A stretch of 64,000 nucleotides of DNA from Rhizobium viscosum (GTDB lineage Bacteria; Pseudomonadota; Alphaproteobacteria; Rhizobiales; Rhizobiaceae): positions 3,923,001-3,987,000 of the forward strand of contig NZ_JADBEC010000001.1 of NCBI RefSeq assembly GCF_014873945.1. The letters are read 5' to 3'. Positions 26,001 to 34,346 of the stretch are shown one piece after another (the first letter of the stretch is position 1; the number at the start of each line of letters is the position of its first letter). The notes beneath the pieces were generated by a model. It saw only the letters and a list, made by a program, of their open reading frames with translations. It made no database searches and was not told the origin of the DNA. Both the position numbers and the translations under genes were made by a program.

Positions 26001-26550
26001 GAAGAAGCCACTCAGCGAGGCTGACAAGAAAAAGAGATCCTGGCGTGAATATCATTTCTGCCCGATGAGGGATTACGGGGATCTCATCCAGTGGTTCTGC
26101 AGCCCGAATCCCGGACTGAGGCCGATCTTCATGGGCGATCGGGAGTTGATCCTCGGCAAGCTCGACAGCTGGAACGCCCGCAATGCGCCCTGCGCGGTGG
26201 AGCAGCTGATTGGCGCCGAATATCTGACCTACGAACCCTATGCGCTTCTCGTCAACAGAAGCGATCCGGAGCTGGTGCAATTCGTGCAGACGCGCGTCTA
26301 CCAGATCTTTTCCCACCGCGCGACGGCAACGGCGCGCTTCGCCTCCTATTTTCCCAAGCGCAGCATGTCTCCCGCGCTCGCCTATCTCTACCTCCTGAAC
26401 GCGGTCGATCCGGAGCAGGGCTATCTCGTTCCCTGCGGCCCGCCCGACAAGGCGCATAGCGAGGCGGCAGGCCTGCCTTCAGCGGCGCCTGGTGCTGCTG
26501 CCGGCATCACGTCCTGCGCAGACAAGGCAGCCGAACAGAAGCCGCCGTGA
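23053..26550 (+). CDS. Large polytopic membrane protein fused to a solute-binding (SBP_bac_3-like) domain
   Basis: 1165 residues; GGAGAGGCGG precedes the ATG. Two spans (about 38-58 and 90-115) are followed by a long cytoplasmic helical region (150-390), then about seven spans between 390 and 640. A further segment (ACAVIMAATFALSTPVFA, about 638-655) looks like an internal signal anchor. Directly after it, RDVRVGFRDNIEPFSYLVDD, then HHIGYLADLCHEIF, is the start of a family-3 periplasmic solute-binding fold, interrupted by a Pro/Ser tandem-repeat insert (about 858-900). No ATPase or permease signature is seen. It could be a sensor or gate coupling ligand binding to the cytoplasmic helical part; I know no described family with this layout. 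Confidence 0.85.
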   Translation: MDDPWPADIPWSLWNYQGLTLSDMPQLPMMGVRFEPAFLYAFAFGCFFVAFFSWPRFKARGRNINATSEALRDFDPTDLGGQNSLHRAYFIYAGAMLIIYVSLTFFGKLIFQATQMIPVAGISVDIAELKFDSPQWPLTLAFAFAGLADLLPPVRIAEEWLRNRAYRAAGIPVRIEQTTRSLIATLEEPPARNGERREHLRNRGRGSLAEMLESFRKTWRDQIDGNPRVRRLLGKRTSRTRELLSLLSQLELLIVWAKTTRGSWPGAEVSARVRETETKFVDKADALLNSFQSRLQETADSKASDPANAANPDLDASEARFDDHISDVMKQAASFRFELVTLLAIFLERDPDFRRPARAPKPGLAHPIDALADLLLETDRPDAVGSGPEAGLLLSLIPVFILFAASAWQGAQELVSQYVETTNLAGVLLTALLETLKIASLTWLPLLAAFSLRQYRWDTKDWVGAQQDWAYRDSSRLSQIMGCLALALAASVIGLTGVAMLRAFSIAQNANFFNALLFGGSAPFMLYYPTLAVTLLPMVPICLAAADARAHGRPVLGHAILCAASVLVLSIAHSWFWDPGWPGECFRAETIATAACSRRSDTLSRLILTVLAFLASWNLGRPGFSRTRRWINRKQAELACAVIMAATFALSTPVFARDVRVGFRDNIEPFSYLVDDSNGKAHHIGYLADLCHEIFSVGEYTIEEVSVTTAERFKLVNGETVGGKKPVEVLCDTVTMRFAGASFSANGDSGGDADGRSKRDRNSIYSPIVFASGVSYLVRYSRDATAYSGDVAIGYVSATTAADVAFKSCQVDFFRALAPNQRKAIYERCRFLDAAAAARSRIEMLLPDNPGPGASAPASPEKAMPSDISASPEKAMPSDISVSPENAPPIDIRPSLEKALRSAQILADLPIQPDTTSFRPLPSQEMARNLITTVKEFCPPAPKTAGGEAEPPIVLCDAALKADPVKLVSAVTDPLCPSANPPEKKPLSEADKKKRSWREYHFCPMRDYGDLIQWFCSPNPGLRPIFMGDRELILGKLDSWNARNAPCAVEQLIGAEYLTYEPYALLVNRSDPELVQFVQTRVYQIFSHRATATARFASYFPKRSMSPALAYLYLLNAVDPEQGYLVPCGPPDKAHSEAAGLPSAAPGAAAGITSCADKAAEQKPP
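25624..25731 (+). repeat. 36-bp tandem repeat inside the membrane protein gene
   Basis: Two identical 36-bp units (25624-25659 and 25660-25695), each encoding ASPEKAMPSDIS, with a third diverged unit to 25731 and traces of a fourth. In frame, so the protein length varies in 12-residue steps; probably a flexible linker. Confidence 0.85.
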
Positions 26551-26648
26551 TGGGTGCATGGCTGGCGGCTGCGGGCGACAGGGCACGAGCGATGCTGTCT
26601 TCGGTGCTGCACGCCTCGGGGATCGTGGAGTGGATTGAGCCTCGCGCT

Positions 26649-28244
26649 TCAAAGCCGTTCGAAGCGGAAATTGCGGATGCGACCGCTGTTCATCAGCATA
26701 CCGGTGACCCGGCCGTCTGCGTCGCGGGTGAAGGTGAAGCGGTCGCCATCACCGAGAAAATGGTCCGGAGCGACGGCTGTCAGTGTGATTTCCTGGGACT
26801 TCACTGATTTGAACGCCAGACCCGCCTCCGTCACGTTCACCTCATAGGGCATGTCGTTTTCGACCGGACGATAGCAGCCGGCCAGATCGGCAAGTTCCTT
26901 TGACGAAGGCGTATATGCCGGCAATCGCCGGTATTGGTATCTGCGCTTGCCGTCGAGATAGGACGTCAGCTCGGTCGCCGGCTGACCTTCCTGTTGCTCC
27001 AGCTCGATTTCATAGTTCGGGAAATCGCTGAAACGGAAACGACGGTCATCCACCGCCTCAAGGGCATAGCGGCCATATTCGATGTCATAGCCTACCAGCA
27101 ACTTTCCTTCATGCGTCGCAAGGCGGGCGACCCCGCCGGCCAGTCGCGGCTCGGTGTAATAGCCTGTGAGCAGTTCCAACGCATTCGCATCGGGTTGTGA
27201 GAACGTGTTCGGCGCAGGCTCTTGTACCGGCTGCAACACATCCGCGAGATAGATATCGGCGATCCCACGAGCGAGGTCGCTCGGCACGATCGACCCGAGA
27301 TTGGCAAGGATCGCCACGGAGAAATGCTGCTCGGGAAAGCGGATGAGATCGGAGCGGAAGCCGGCATCGCCGCCGGTATGTTCGACGATCCTCACACCGC
27401 GATAGGTACCGATGCCGAGGCCCGAGGCATAGCCGATTTCACTGCCATCATTCAGCCGGCCGCGTTCGAGCATCCCTGCGATGACGTCAGGCCCTCCCAC
27501 ACGCGCATGGTAGAAATTTTCGTCCCAAAGTGCGAGATCTTCGACCGTGGTCAGCAGGCTGGTCGCGCCCACAGTGTCGAAATTGGTGTTCGAGATCTCT
27601 ACCCCCAACTCCGTCTTCACATAACCGTCGGCGACATTCCTGACGACCTCGGCATAGTTGTCGCGAAAGAACGTGTGGCGCATGCCGAGGGGTTCGAAAA
27701 TCCGGGCCGAGGTGAAGGCACGCAGGGACTGTCCGCTGACCGTCTTCACGACTTGCGCCAGCAGGGCATAACCCGTGTTGCAATAGAGATGTTCGTCGCC
27801 CGGCTGGAAATTCAGATCCTGCTGGCGGGAGACGACGGCGAGGATGTCGTCGTCGGTGATCAGGTCCCTGGAGTAACGCCAGCCTGCAAGCGACAGCAAT
27901 TCCCAATGATCGCGGATGCCGCTGGTATGGTGCAGCAGATGTCGAAGCGTGATCGGCACGCCGAAATCAGGCAGGTCGGGCACGTATTTCCGCACAGCGT
28001 CATCAAGCGACAATTTTCCTTCTGATGACAGCAGCAGGATTGCAAATGCCGTGAACTGTTTGGAGACGGATGCCGAATGAAAGACAGTGGCCGGCCCGAT
28101 CGCGATGCCATGGGCCAGATTGGCCATGCCGAAGCCGCGCTTATAGACAAGATTGCCATCGCGCATGACCGCAACCGCGCAGCCGGGCGAATCCTGGTTG
28201 TTCCAGGTCTCGAACAGTTGATCGACGCGTTCGGCTTCCGTCAT
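26649..28244 (-). CDS. Serine hydrolase, beta-lactamase class C / penicillin-binding-like
   Basis: A 531-residue protein from ATG 28244 (GGGAGG 6 bp ahead). The catalytic S-x-x-K is SVSK (S59, K62), the Y-x-N is YCN (Y154, N156) and an EHTGGDAGFRS loop stands for the third motif. After about residue 330 comes an extra beta-rich domain (YTEPRLAGGVARLATHEGKL ...) with two lipocalin-like halves, as in many esterase or D-aminopeptidase relatives. There is no signal peptide, so it is likely cytoplasmic and an esterase or peptidase rather than a drug-resistance lactamase. Downstream on the same strand as the TetR gene but 230 bp away. Confidence 0.88.
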   Translation of the reverse strand: MTEAERVDQLFETWNNQDSPGCAVAVMRDGNLVYKRGFGMANLAHGIAIGPATVFHSASVSKQFTAFAILLLSSEGKLSLDDAVRKYVPDLPDFGVPITLRHLLHHTSGIRDHWELLSLAGWRYSRDLITDDDILAVVSRQQDLNFQPGDEHLYCNTGYALLAQVVKTVSGQSLRAFTSARIFEPLGMRHTFFRDNYAEVVRNVADGYVKTELGVEISNTNFDTVGATSLLTTVEDLALWDENFYHARVGGPDVIAGMLERGRLNDGSEIGYASGLGIGTYRGVRIVEHTGGDAGFRSDLIRFPEQHFSVAILANLGSIVPSDLARGIADIYLADVLQPVQEPAPNTFSQPDANALELLTGYYTEPRLAGGVARLATHEGKLLVGYDIEYGRYALEAVDDRRFRFSDFPNYEIELEQQEGQPATELTSYLDGKRRYQYRRLPAYTPSSKELADLAGCYRPVENDMPYEVNVTEAGLAFKSVKSQEITLTAVAPDHFLGDGDRFTFTRDADGRVTGMLMNSGRIRNFRFERL

Positions 28245-28474
28245 CCGTGCCTCCCAAACCATTTCCGATGGCAGGGAAGCGGAGGGCTGGGGAAATTGCA
28301 AGGTGCGGAAAATGAAAAAAACGGCGGCGTCGCCACTGCCGGTGAACGTCACGTCCAGACTTTCTGGTCGTGGGAACCTCCAATGTAGTTTCCATGGAAA
28401 CTTCCGTTGCTTGTCCATGGATAGGCGGTCACAGATCGGGGTGGCGAAGACGACATGGAGCCCGTTCCGCGGTC

Positions 28475-29203
28475 TCAGCTCCCTCGATCTGTCCGGCCGA
28501 TGGTACCGATGCCGGCGAGGATCAGGTCGATGCCGGCGAGGAATTGCTCGCGGTCGTCATGGTCGCTGAGCTTCGTCGCCAGATGATGCACGAAGGGGTA
28601 TCGGGCCGGGTCTAGCTCGGTCCAGCTTGCGGCGACGGCGCCGAGGGCGGCTGACCTGTCCGTGCCTTGCGGCAGCAGGCGGGCATTGGCGGCATTCTGT
28701 CCGGCAACGCCGAGGATGTAATTGACGAGCGCCGAGCCTGCATTGAACAGCGCCTCTTCGGGAACGCCAAGCGCCTGCAGCCTGCCGCCGATCGCTTCGA
28801 AGATCTCCAGCATCGCCGCCTGCCACGGTTCGCGAAAAAGATGAGTGCCGACCCAGGGGTGGGCGTCGATGGCGTCAAACAGGCCGAGGGCAAAGGCGCG
28901 GATCGCCTGATCCGGCCCGGCATCTGCCGCGACATCGGTCACGACGCGGCCGATGATGGCGTCGGTGGCGGCGGTCAGCAATTCGTTCTTGTCGGCGACA
29001 TGCCAGTAGATCGCCCCGCTGCCTGTTGAGAGACGCGCCGCAAGCGCGCGGAAGGTCAGGGCATTTTCGCCGTCGGCATCGAGGATATCGATCGCCGCTT
29101 CGACGATCCTTTCCTTCGAGAGGGCATCGGTGCGCCGCTCGCTTCGCCGGGTTCTGGCCTGCTGATTCCTGATTTGCTGATTCCTGTTTTTCATGGGCCG
29201 CAT
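28475..29203 (-). CDS. TetR-family repressor
   Basis: About 242 residues (ATG 29203; ATG 29194 also possible). N-terminal HTH: LSKERIVEAAIDILDADGEN, then ALTFRALAARLSTGSGAIYWHVADKNELL, with the TetR-type GAIYWHV recognition helix. The C-terminal ligand/dimer region contains YILGVAGQNAANARL and PFVHHLATKL, like the TetR_C group. It is divergent from a TetX-like monooxygenase gene, with two tandem palindromes between them, so it surely controls that gene and itself. Confidence 0.92.
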   Translation of the reverse strand: MRPMKNRNQQIRNQQARTRRSERRTDALSKERIVEAAIDILDADGENALTFRALAARLSTGSGAIYWHVADKNELLTAATDAIIGRVVTDVAADAGPDQAIRAFALGLFDAIDAHPWVGTHLFREPWQAAMLEIFEAIGGRLQALGVPEEALFNAGSALVNYILGVAGQNAANARLLPQGTDRSAALGAVAASWTELDPARYPFVHHLATKLSDHDDREQFLAGIDLILAGIGTIGRTDRGS

Positions 29204-29214
29204 CTTGACATGAA

Positions 29215-29255
29215 TGGAACGGCGTTCCAATTATTATCTATGGAACGTTGTTCCA
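29215..29255. promoter_or_regulatory. Two tandem TetR-type operators
   Basis: Two 15-bp palindromes TGGAACnnnGTTCCA: 29215-29229 (TGGAACGGCGTTCCA) and 29241-29255 (TGGAACGTTGTTCCA), centre-to-centre 26 bp, between the divergent repressor and monooxygenase starts. The spacing allows cooperative binding of two dimers. Confidence 0.85.
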
Positions 29256-29277
29256 ATCATCTTCGGAAAGGAAGACA

Positions 29278-30411
29278 ATGACTGTAAAAGTCACGATCGT
29301 CGGGGCAGGCCTCGGCGGCCTTACGCTTGCCCGCGTCCTCGCCGTCAACGGCATAGAGGCCACGATCTATGAGGCGGAGCCTTCGGCTGAGGCCCGCATA
29401 CAGGGCGGCCAGCTCGATATTCACCCGCATAACGGCCAGCGGGCGCTGGAGGATGCCGGCCTCACAGAAGCGTTCCGCGCCATCATCCATCACGGCGCCC
29501 AGGCCTCGCGCGCGCTCGACCGGCATGGCGTGGTGCTGCTGGAGAAGGCCGATGACGGCACGCTCTCGCGCCCGGAAGTGCTGCGCGGCGATCTGCGCCG
29601 CATCCTCATCAGTTCCCTGCCTGCGGGCACGATCCAGTGGGGCAAGAAGCTCACCGGCGTTGCAGCACTCGGCGCCGGCCGGCATGAACTCGGCTTTGCC
29701 GACGGGACCGGCGTCATCAGCGACCTGCTCGTCGGGGCCGATGGCGCGTGGTCGAAGGTGCGGCCGCTGCTTTCGGATGCAAAGCCCGTCTATGTCGGCA
29801 CCGCCTATGTCGAGGCCTATCTCCACGATGCCGATATCCGCCATCCGGCAGCGGCGGAAGCGGTCGGCCGCGGCGGGATGTTTGCGCTTTCGCCGGGCAA
29901 GGGCATCACCGCCCATCGCGAGGCGGGCGGCGTGCTGCACGCCTATATCCAGATGAACCGCTCGCCCGAATGGATCGCCGGCATCGATTTTTCCGACGCC
30001 GCCGCGGCAAAGGCCAGAATCGCCGCGGAATTCGAAGGCTGGGCGCCGGCGCTGACGGCGCTGATCACCGAAAGCGATACGGCGCTCGCCCCGCGCCTGA
30101 TCCATGCGCTGCCGGATGCGCACCGGTGGCCGCGTCTGCCCGGCGTGACGCTCATCGGCGACGCCGCCCATCTGATGGCGCCATCGGGCGAGGGGGCAAA
30201 CCTTGCCATGTTCGACGGCGCGGAACTCGCAAAGGCGATCGCCGCGCAGCCCGACAATATCGAGGCAGCGCTTGCCGCCTTCGAGGAGGCGATGTTTGCC
30301 CGCAGCGCCATCGAGGCCGAAGGCGCCCGCTTCATCCTGGATCTCTGCGTCGGCGACCGCGCGCCCTATGGGCTGGTCGATTTCTTCGCCGGCAAGCTCG
30401 GGCAGGGATGA
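29278..30411 (+). CDS. FAD-dependent monooxygenase, TetX-like
   Basis: A 377-residue protein from ATG 29278 (GGAAAGGAAG ahead). FAD-binding GAGLGG is at 9-14 with acidic end IYEAE. The substrate loop GGQLDIHPHNGQRALEDAGL matches TetX [20 protein letters not shown] closely, and GDAAHLMAPSGEGANLAM is the second FAD motif. Such group A flavin monooxygenases hydroxylate aromatic or polyketide compounds, and TetX members inactivate tetracyclines. The adjacent TetR gene and twin operators point to substrate induction. Substrate here is unknown; tetracycline is possible but not shown. Confidence 0.9.
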   Translation: MTVKVTIVGAGLGGLTLARVLAVNGIEATIYEAEPSAEARIQGGQLDIHPHNGQRALEDAGLTEAFRAIIHHGAQASRALDRHGVVLLEKADDGTLSRPEVLRGDLRRILISSLPAGTIQWGKKLTGVAALGAGRHELGFADGTGVISDLLVGADGAWSKVRPLLSDAKPVYVGTAYVEAYLHDADIRHPAAAEAVGRGGMFALSPGKGITAHREAGGVLHAYIQMNRSPEWIAGIDFSDAAAAKARIAAEFEGWAPALTALITESDTALAPRLIHALPDAHRWPRLPGVTLIGDAAHLMAPSGEGANLAMFDGAELAKAIAAQPDNIEAALAAFEEAMFARSAIEAEGARFILDLCVGDRAPYGLVDFFAGKLGQG

Positions 30412-30489
30412 GGTGCGCTGTTGCGGGAGGGGCGTCGCCGGCGGGTGCTCTGGCGGCGGCTCCGGAAGGGCGGGGTTGGTGTGTCATGG

Positions 30490-30668
30490 GGCACCCCCCT
30501 CTGTCCTGCCGGACATCTCCCCCACAAGGGGGGAGATCGGCAAGTGGCTTGACCTTCGCACATCATTGACGTCCGTGCGGTCTGCAACGCTGATTATTTG
30601 GGGAACCGGTGCCTCCAGCCGATCTCCACCCTTGTGGGGGAGATGTCCGGCAGGACAGAGGGGGTGCC
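30490..30668. repeat. Rhizobial palindromic intergenic repeat, copy B
   Basis: The same inverted arms as at 11.7 kb, with the variable centre reading GGGGAACCGGTGCCTCCAGC near the right arm. Lies between the monooxygenase and dienelactone hydrolase genes. Confidence 0.9.
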
Positions 30669-30816
30669 TGGGAACGCAAAGGCAGACGCGAAGTGTGCAT
30701 CAATCCGGTAACTGAGACCTCGACCCTGCAGCCGCACCGCGCCCACACTCTTCCCGGTGCGGCGATGACCCTGTAGAGTGGCCGCACTTGCACCAGATCG
30801 TTACCCGGAGGCTCTT

Positions 30817-31398
30817 ATGGCCGAGGTCTTGCTGTTCCACCACGCACAGGGGCTGACCCCTGGCGTGCGCGCATTCGCCGACGACATCAGGGCCGCCGGT
30901 CACATCGTGCACACGCCTGACCTCTTCGACGGACGCACGTTCGGAAGCATCGATGATGGGCTTGCCTATATCGGCGAGACCGGATTCGACGAGATGCGGG
31001 AGCGCGGCGTCCGCTTCGCCGACGAACTGCCTCCCGGGATCGTCTATGCCGGGTTCTCGTTCGGCGTGCTGCCGGCGCAGAAGCTGGCGCAGACGCGGCC
31101 GGGCGCCCGCGGAGCCCTGCTTTTCTATTCCTGCCTGCCGATCAGCGGCACGTGGGCCTTCGGGCCCTGGCCGGACGGCGTACCGGTCCAGATTCACGGC
31201 ATGGACAAGGACCCTGTCTTCGTCGGCGAGGGTGACATCGATGCCGCCCGCGAGATCGTGGAGAAGGCCGAGGACGCGGAGCTTTTCCTCTATCCCGGCG
31301 ATCAGCACTATTTCGCCGACAGCTCGCTCCCGTCCTATGACGCGGATGCGACCGCGCTGCTCACGATCAGGGTGCGTGCGTTCCTGAAACGCGTCTGA
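30817..31398 (+). CDS. Dienelactone hydrolase family protein
   Basis: A 193-residue alpha/beta hydrolase from ATG 30817 (GGAGG ahead). Short DLH fold: EVLLFHHAQGLTPGVRAFAD, nucleophile elbow GFSFGVLPAQ (Ser in place of the Cys of classical DLH), VQIHGMDKDPVF with the acid, and GDQHYFAD with the catalytic His. Substrate unknown. Stands alone between repeats. Confidence 0.87.
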   Translation: MAEVLLFHHAQGLTPGVRAFADDIRAAGHIVHTPDLFDGRTFGSIDDGLAYIGETGFDEMRERGVRFADELPPGIVYAGFSFGVLPAQKLAQTRPGARGALLFYSCLPISGTWAFGPWPDGVPVQIHGMDKDPVFVGEGDIDAAREIVEKAEDAELFLYPGDQHYFADSSLPSYDADATALLTIRVRAFLKRV

Positions 31399-31467
31399 TC
31401 CACGCCGGCGCTTGAGCTCAATATAGGCAGCGATTGACCTGTCAGGGCGAAGATGTAGCCTGTGCCC

Positions 31468-31968
31468 ATGCACAACGCGCTGATCGACTATGCCGATCTC
31501 ATTTCGCTGCTGACGGCCGTCGGCACCTTCATCGCGATCGTCGCGGGTGTCGTCGAACTCATCAAGGCGCGGCGCGAGCATGTCAGGGAGAAAGAGCAGG
31601 AGTTCAACAGTTCCTATCTGACGATCAGCGACGCCTACCACCGGCTGCTCGAACTCTCCGTCGCCTATCCTCATCTCGGCATCTTCCCCTGGCAGGAGGA
31701 GCCCGCCGACCTCTCACCCGACGACCTCGTCAGGCGCGATATTTTCTACGAGATGATGATCTCGATCTTCGAGCGCGCCTATCTGGAGCGGCACAAGACG
31801 CCTGAGATCTCGGAGCATTTCTGGCCGGGGTGGGAGACGTTTTTGCGCCGGCAGATCGAGAAGCCGTCGTTTCGGAAATATTGGGGGATTTTCGATGGGG
31901 AGGGGGCGTTCGGGGCTTATGATGCGCGGTTCGAGGCGTTTGCGCGGGGGCTGGATAAGGCTCGTTGA
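31468..31968 (+). CDS. Membrane-anchored hypothetical protein
   Basis: A 166-residue protein from ATG 31468 (GTG 31462 possible). Residues about 10-32 form one membrane span (LISLLTAVGTFIAIVAGVVE), then a charged helix (ARREHVREKEQEF) and a globular part rich in aromatics (YPHLGIFPWQEE, HFWPGWETFL). No known motif; reminiscent of small membrane proteins with a cytoplasmic helical domain. The last codons (KAR and stop) lie in a 13-bp block that recurs at 34052-34064 beside another copy of the downstream repeat. Confidence 0.65.
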   Translation: MHNALIDYADLISLLTAVGTFIAIVAGVVELIKARREHVREKEQEFNSSYLTISDAYHRLLELSVAYPHLGIFPWQEEPADLSPDDLVRRDIFYEMMISIFERAYLERHKTPEISEHFWPGWETFLRRQIEKPSFRKYWGIFDGEGAFGAYDARFEAFARGLDKAR

Positions 31969-31998
31969 ATAGTAGGGATGGCTATTGTTGTGCCGTGT

Positions 31999-32178
31999 GG
32001 CACCCCCCTCTGTCCTGCCGGACATCTCCCCCACAAGGGGGGAGATTGGCTGGAAGCACCGGTTTCCCCAAACTAGCGGCGTTGCAGCCGGCAAACGGTA
32101 GAGAGGCGCGAAGGTCAGGCCGCTTGTCGATCTCCCCCCTTGTGGGGGAGATGCCCGGCAGGGCAGAGGGGGGTGCCG
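31999..32178. repeat. Rhizobial palindromic intergenic repeat, copy C
   Basis: Same arms as copies A and B. Flanking DNA on both sides (31957-31998 and 32179 to about 32240) is also similar to the flanks of copy D, so the unit duplicated is larger than the palindrome. Confidence 0.9.
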
Positions 32179-32240
32179 GGGAATGCAAGGTAGAATGCGA
32201 CGGCAAGCCCGATCCGGCATCTGGATCAGGTGCCGGCACC
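32179..32240 (-). pseudogene. Relic of a Nudix hydrolase 3' end
   Basis: Read leftwards, bases near 32205-32240 encode HLIQMPD, matching the last residues HLVQMAD of the Nudix gene at 34347, and both are followed by the same repeat. This is a fragment left by a segmental duplication. Confidence 0.6.
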
Positions 32241-32354
32241 AACCTCTTGTCCCGTGCTCGCCAGGAGCAGCCATCGAAGCTTCCCGCCTTTAAAGTTGAC
32301 TATAAAAATCAAGTAGCATAGCGAGGACGTCATCTTCCCAGGCTGGAGTCGATC

Positions 32355-34025
32355 ATGACAGTCGCAAACCCTGCGATCGTGCCGATCTTGCGTTCGCTCG
32401 TTGGCCAGTATTTCCGGCAGGCTCATACCACCACGGCGCTTGTCGTCCTCGCTGCCATGATAGGGTCAGTCGCTGCTATCGCGTCTCCCTATCTCTTTTC
32501 CCGCGCTGTCGATGATCTGTTGAAAGCCGGGGATCATGGCGATGCGCTTGGAACATTGCTTCTGTACGCGCTCCTTTTCGCCATAGCGACCGGGTTTGGC
32601 CAGGCGTCCCGTTTCCTGATTTTTCTTTGCGCCGAGCGGCTTTGCTTTATCGCGAATTCTGCTTTTTTTGCCCGCATCCTTCGCAAGAAACCTGCATTCT
32701 TCCTGGATCACAATGCAGCCGAGATCGGAAGGGCGCAGCAGCAGGGGGCGCAGACCCTCAACCTCATCACGCAGCTGAGCATTGGCGGTCTGCTGCCCGG
32801 TTTCGTCCAGATCGCTTTCAGCGCAGGCCTTCTCGGCCATTTCATAGGCTGGGAAATCGCTCTGATCGTCGTGATCTACGGAGCGGTGGTGATTGGCCTC
32901 GATTATATCAGGGTCGGGCGGGTGACGCCGTTCCTCGACAAGGCGATGGAGCGGAGCCAGCAGAACGCGCGGCTTATCGGCAATGCCGTCGCCGTCGTGG
33001 ACACGCTGCGTCAGACACGCGGCGAACGGTGGATGGCGGAGCGGTTTTCCGCAAGCGCGAGCGATGCCTTCGCGAACTGGCGGCGCTATGCGCTCGCAAG
33101 CAGCAGTTTCTCAGCCGTGCTTGGCATTGCGGCCGGGTTCCAGCTTGCAATCACGTTTCTGATCCTCGTTCCCCGCGTTGACGCCGGGCTGCTGTCGGTC
33201 GGCTCAGTCGTGCTTTTCAACACGCTGCTCATCCAGCTCAATGAACCCTTCCATCTCGTCGGAATGGCGATCAAGGAAACGGTGGAGGCTGCCGCGCGGT
33301 TTCGTCCGCTTGCCGCCATGTGGCATGCTCCGGAAGAGGAAGATCCTGCAGATCCGATCGCCTATCGCCCATCGCAGGGGGCAGTCGCGTTCGACGATGT
33401 GACGTTCCGCTATGACAATGGGCGTGGTGTTGCGAAAACATCATTCGGCATACAAAGGGGAACACCAACTTTCATCATAGGCGAGACGGGCTCGGGCAAG
33501 TCCACCATCCTTCGCCTGCTTCTCAAGGCGCTCCAACCTTCCGAGGGGCGCATTCTGGCTGACGGGATCGATCTGGCCCGTATAACCAGCGAAGACTGGT
33601 TCGCGCATGTCGGCGTGGTGCCGCAGGACGTGGCGCTTCTCAACGATACGCTTGTGTCAAACATCGTTCTCGGTCGCCCCTTTGATGCGGACCGCCTGCG
33701 CGAGGCGGCGCGGCAAGCGTCCATCCTCGATCGTATCGAAGGCATGCCGGATGGTTTCGAGACGGTGGTTGGCGAGCGAGGGCTGAAATTATCGGGCGGC
33801 GAACGCCAGCGCATCGCAATCGCAAGGGCACTCTACGGCAAGCCGGCGATCCTCGTCCTCGACGAAGCAAGTTCAGCGCTCGACGAGGACACCGAACGGC
33901 AGATCATGGATGGCCTGCGCGATCTTGCCCACGATCTGACCATAGTAGCAGTCACACATCGGATGTCATCCATTCGTCCAGGCGATCAGGTTGTGCGCCT
34001 GCCTGTCGTACCGTCAGCGAAATAA
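32355..34025 (+). CDS. ABC exporter, fused membrane and ATPase domains
   Basis: A 556-residue half-transporter of the ATM1/peptide-exporter type: six spans in residues 25-300 and an NBD with Walker A GETGSGKST (about 376-384), Q-loop VVPQDV, signature LKLSGGERQRIAIARAL, Walker B ILVLDEASSALD and switch TVAVTHRMS-like VAVTHR. All catalytic residues are present, unlike the exporter at 3.1 kb. It would work as a homodimer exporting a lipid, peptide or siderophore. It is boxed in by two copies of a repeat segment, suggesting that it entered this spot as a unit. Confidence 0.92.
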   Translation: MTVANPAIVPILRSLVGQYFRQAHTTTALVVLAAMIGSVAAIASPYLFSRAVDDLLKAGDHGDALGTLLLYALLFAIATGFGQASRFLIFLCAERLCFIANSAFFARILRKKPAFFLDHNAAEIGRAQQQGAQTLNLITQLSIGGLLPGFVQIAFSAGLLGHFIGWEIALIVVIYGAVVIGLDYIRVGRVTPFLDKAMERSQQNARLIGNAVAVVDTLRQTRGERWMAERFSASASDAFANWRRYALASSSFSAVLGIAAGFQLAITFLILVPRVDAGLLSVGSVVLFNTLLIQLNEPFHLVGMAIKETVEAAARFRPLAAMWHAPEEEDPADPIAYRPSQGAVAFDDVTFRYDNGRGVAKTSFGIQRGTPTFIIGETGSGKSTILRLLLKALQPSEGRILADGIDLARITSEDWFAHVGVVPQDVALLNDTLVSNIVLGRPFDADRLREAARQASILDRIEGMPDGFETVVGERGLKLSGGERQRIAIARALYGKPAILVLDEASSALDEDTERQIMDGLRDLAHDLTIVAVTHRMSSIRPGDQVVRLPVVPSAK

Positions 34026-34099
34026 GGTGCGCTGGGCAGGAGGGTGGCGACAAGGCTCGTTGAACATCAGGGGTGAGGGATGGTTATTGTTGTGCCGCG

Positions 34100-34318
34100 G
34101 GCACCCCCCTCTGTCCTGCCGGACATCTCCCCCACAAGGGGGGAGATCGACAAGCGGCCTGATCTTCGCACATCACTGACGTCCCGCAGTTTGCAACGCT
34201 GCTTGTTTGGGGAAACCGGTGCGCCCAGCCAATCTCCCTCCTTGTGGGGGGTCCGAAGGACGGGTCGAGACCCGTGGCTCGACCCCGGCAGCCCGGCAGG
34301 ACAGAGGGGGGTGCCGGG
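34100..34318. repeat. Rhizobial palindromic repeat, copy D, with a nested insertion
   Basis: Left arm as in the other copies. In the right arm, after CTTGTGGGGG, the expected AGATGT is replaced by about 40 bp (34250-34290) that form their own hairpin (GGGTCGAG/CTCGACCC), and the arm then resumes with CCCGGCAGGACAGAG. Confidence 0.85.
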
Positions 34319-34346
34319 GAATGCAACGTAGAATGCGACGGCAAGC

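Noticed and set aside
26649..28244. Calling the serine hydrolase a beta-lactamase resistance gene
   Set aside because: No signal peptide, and an extra C-terminal lipocalin-like region; fits esterases/peptidases of the class C fold.
29278..30411. Calling the TetX-like enzyme a tetracycline-resistance gene
   Set aside because: Sequence similarity to the TetX loop does not prove the substrate; soil bacteria carry many related monooxygenases.
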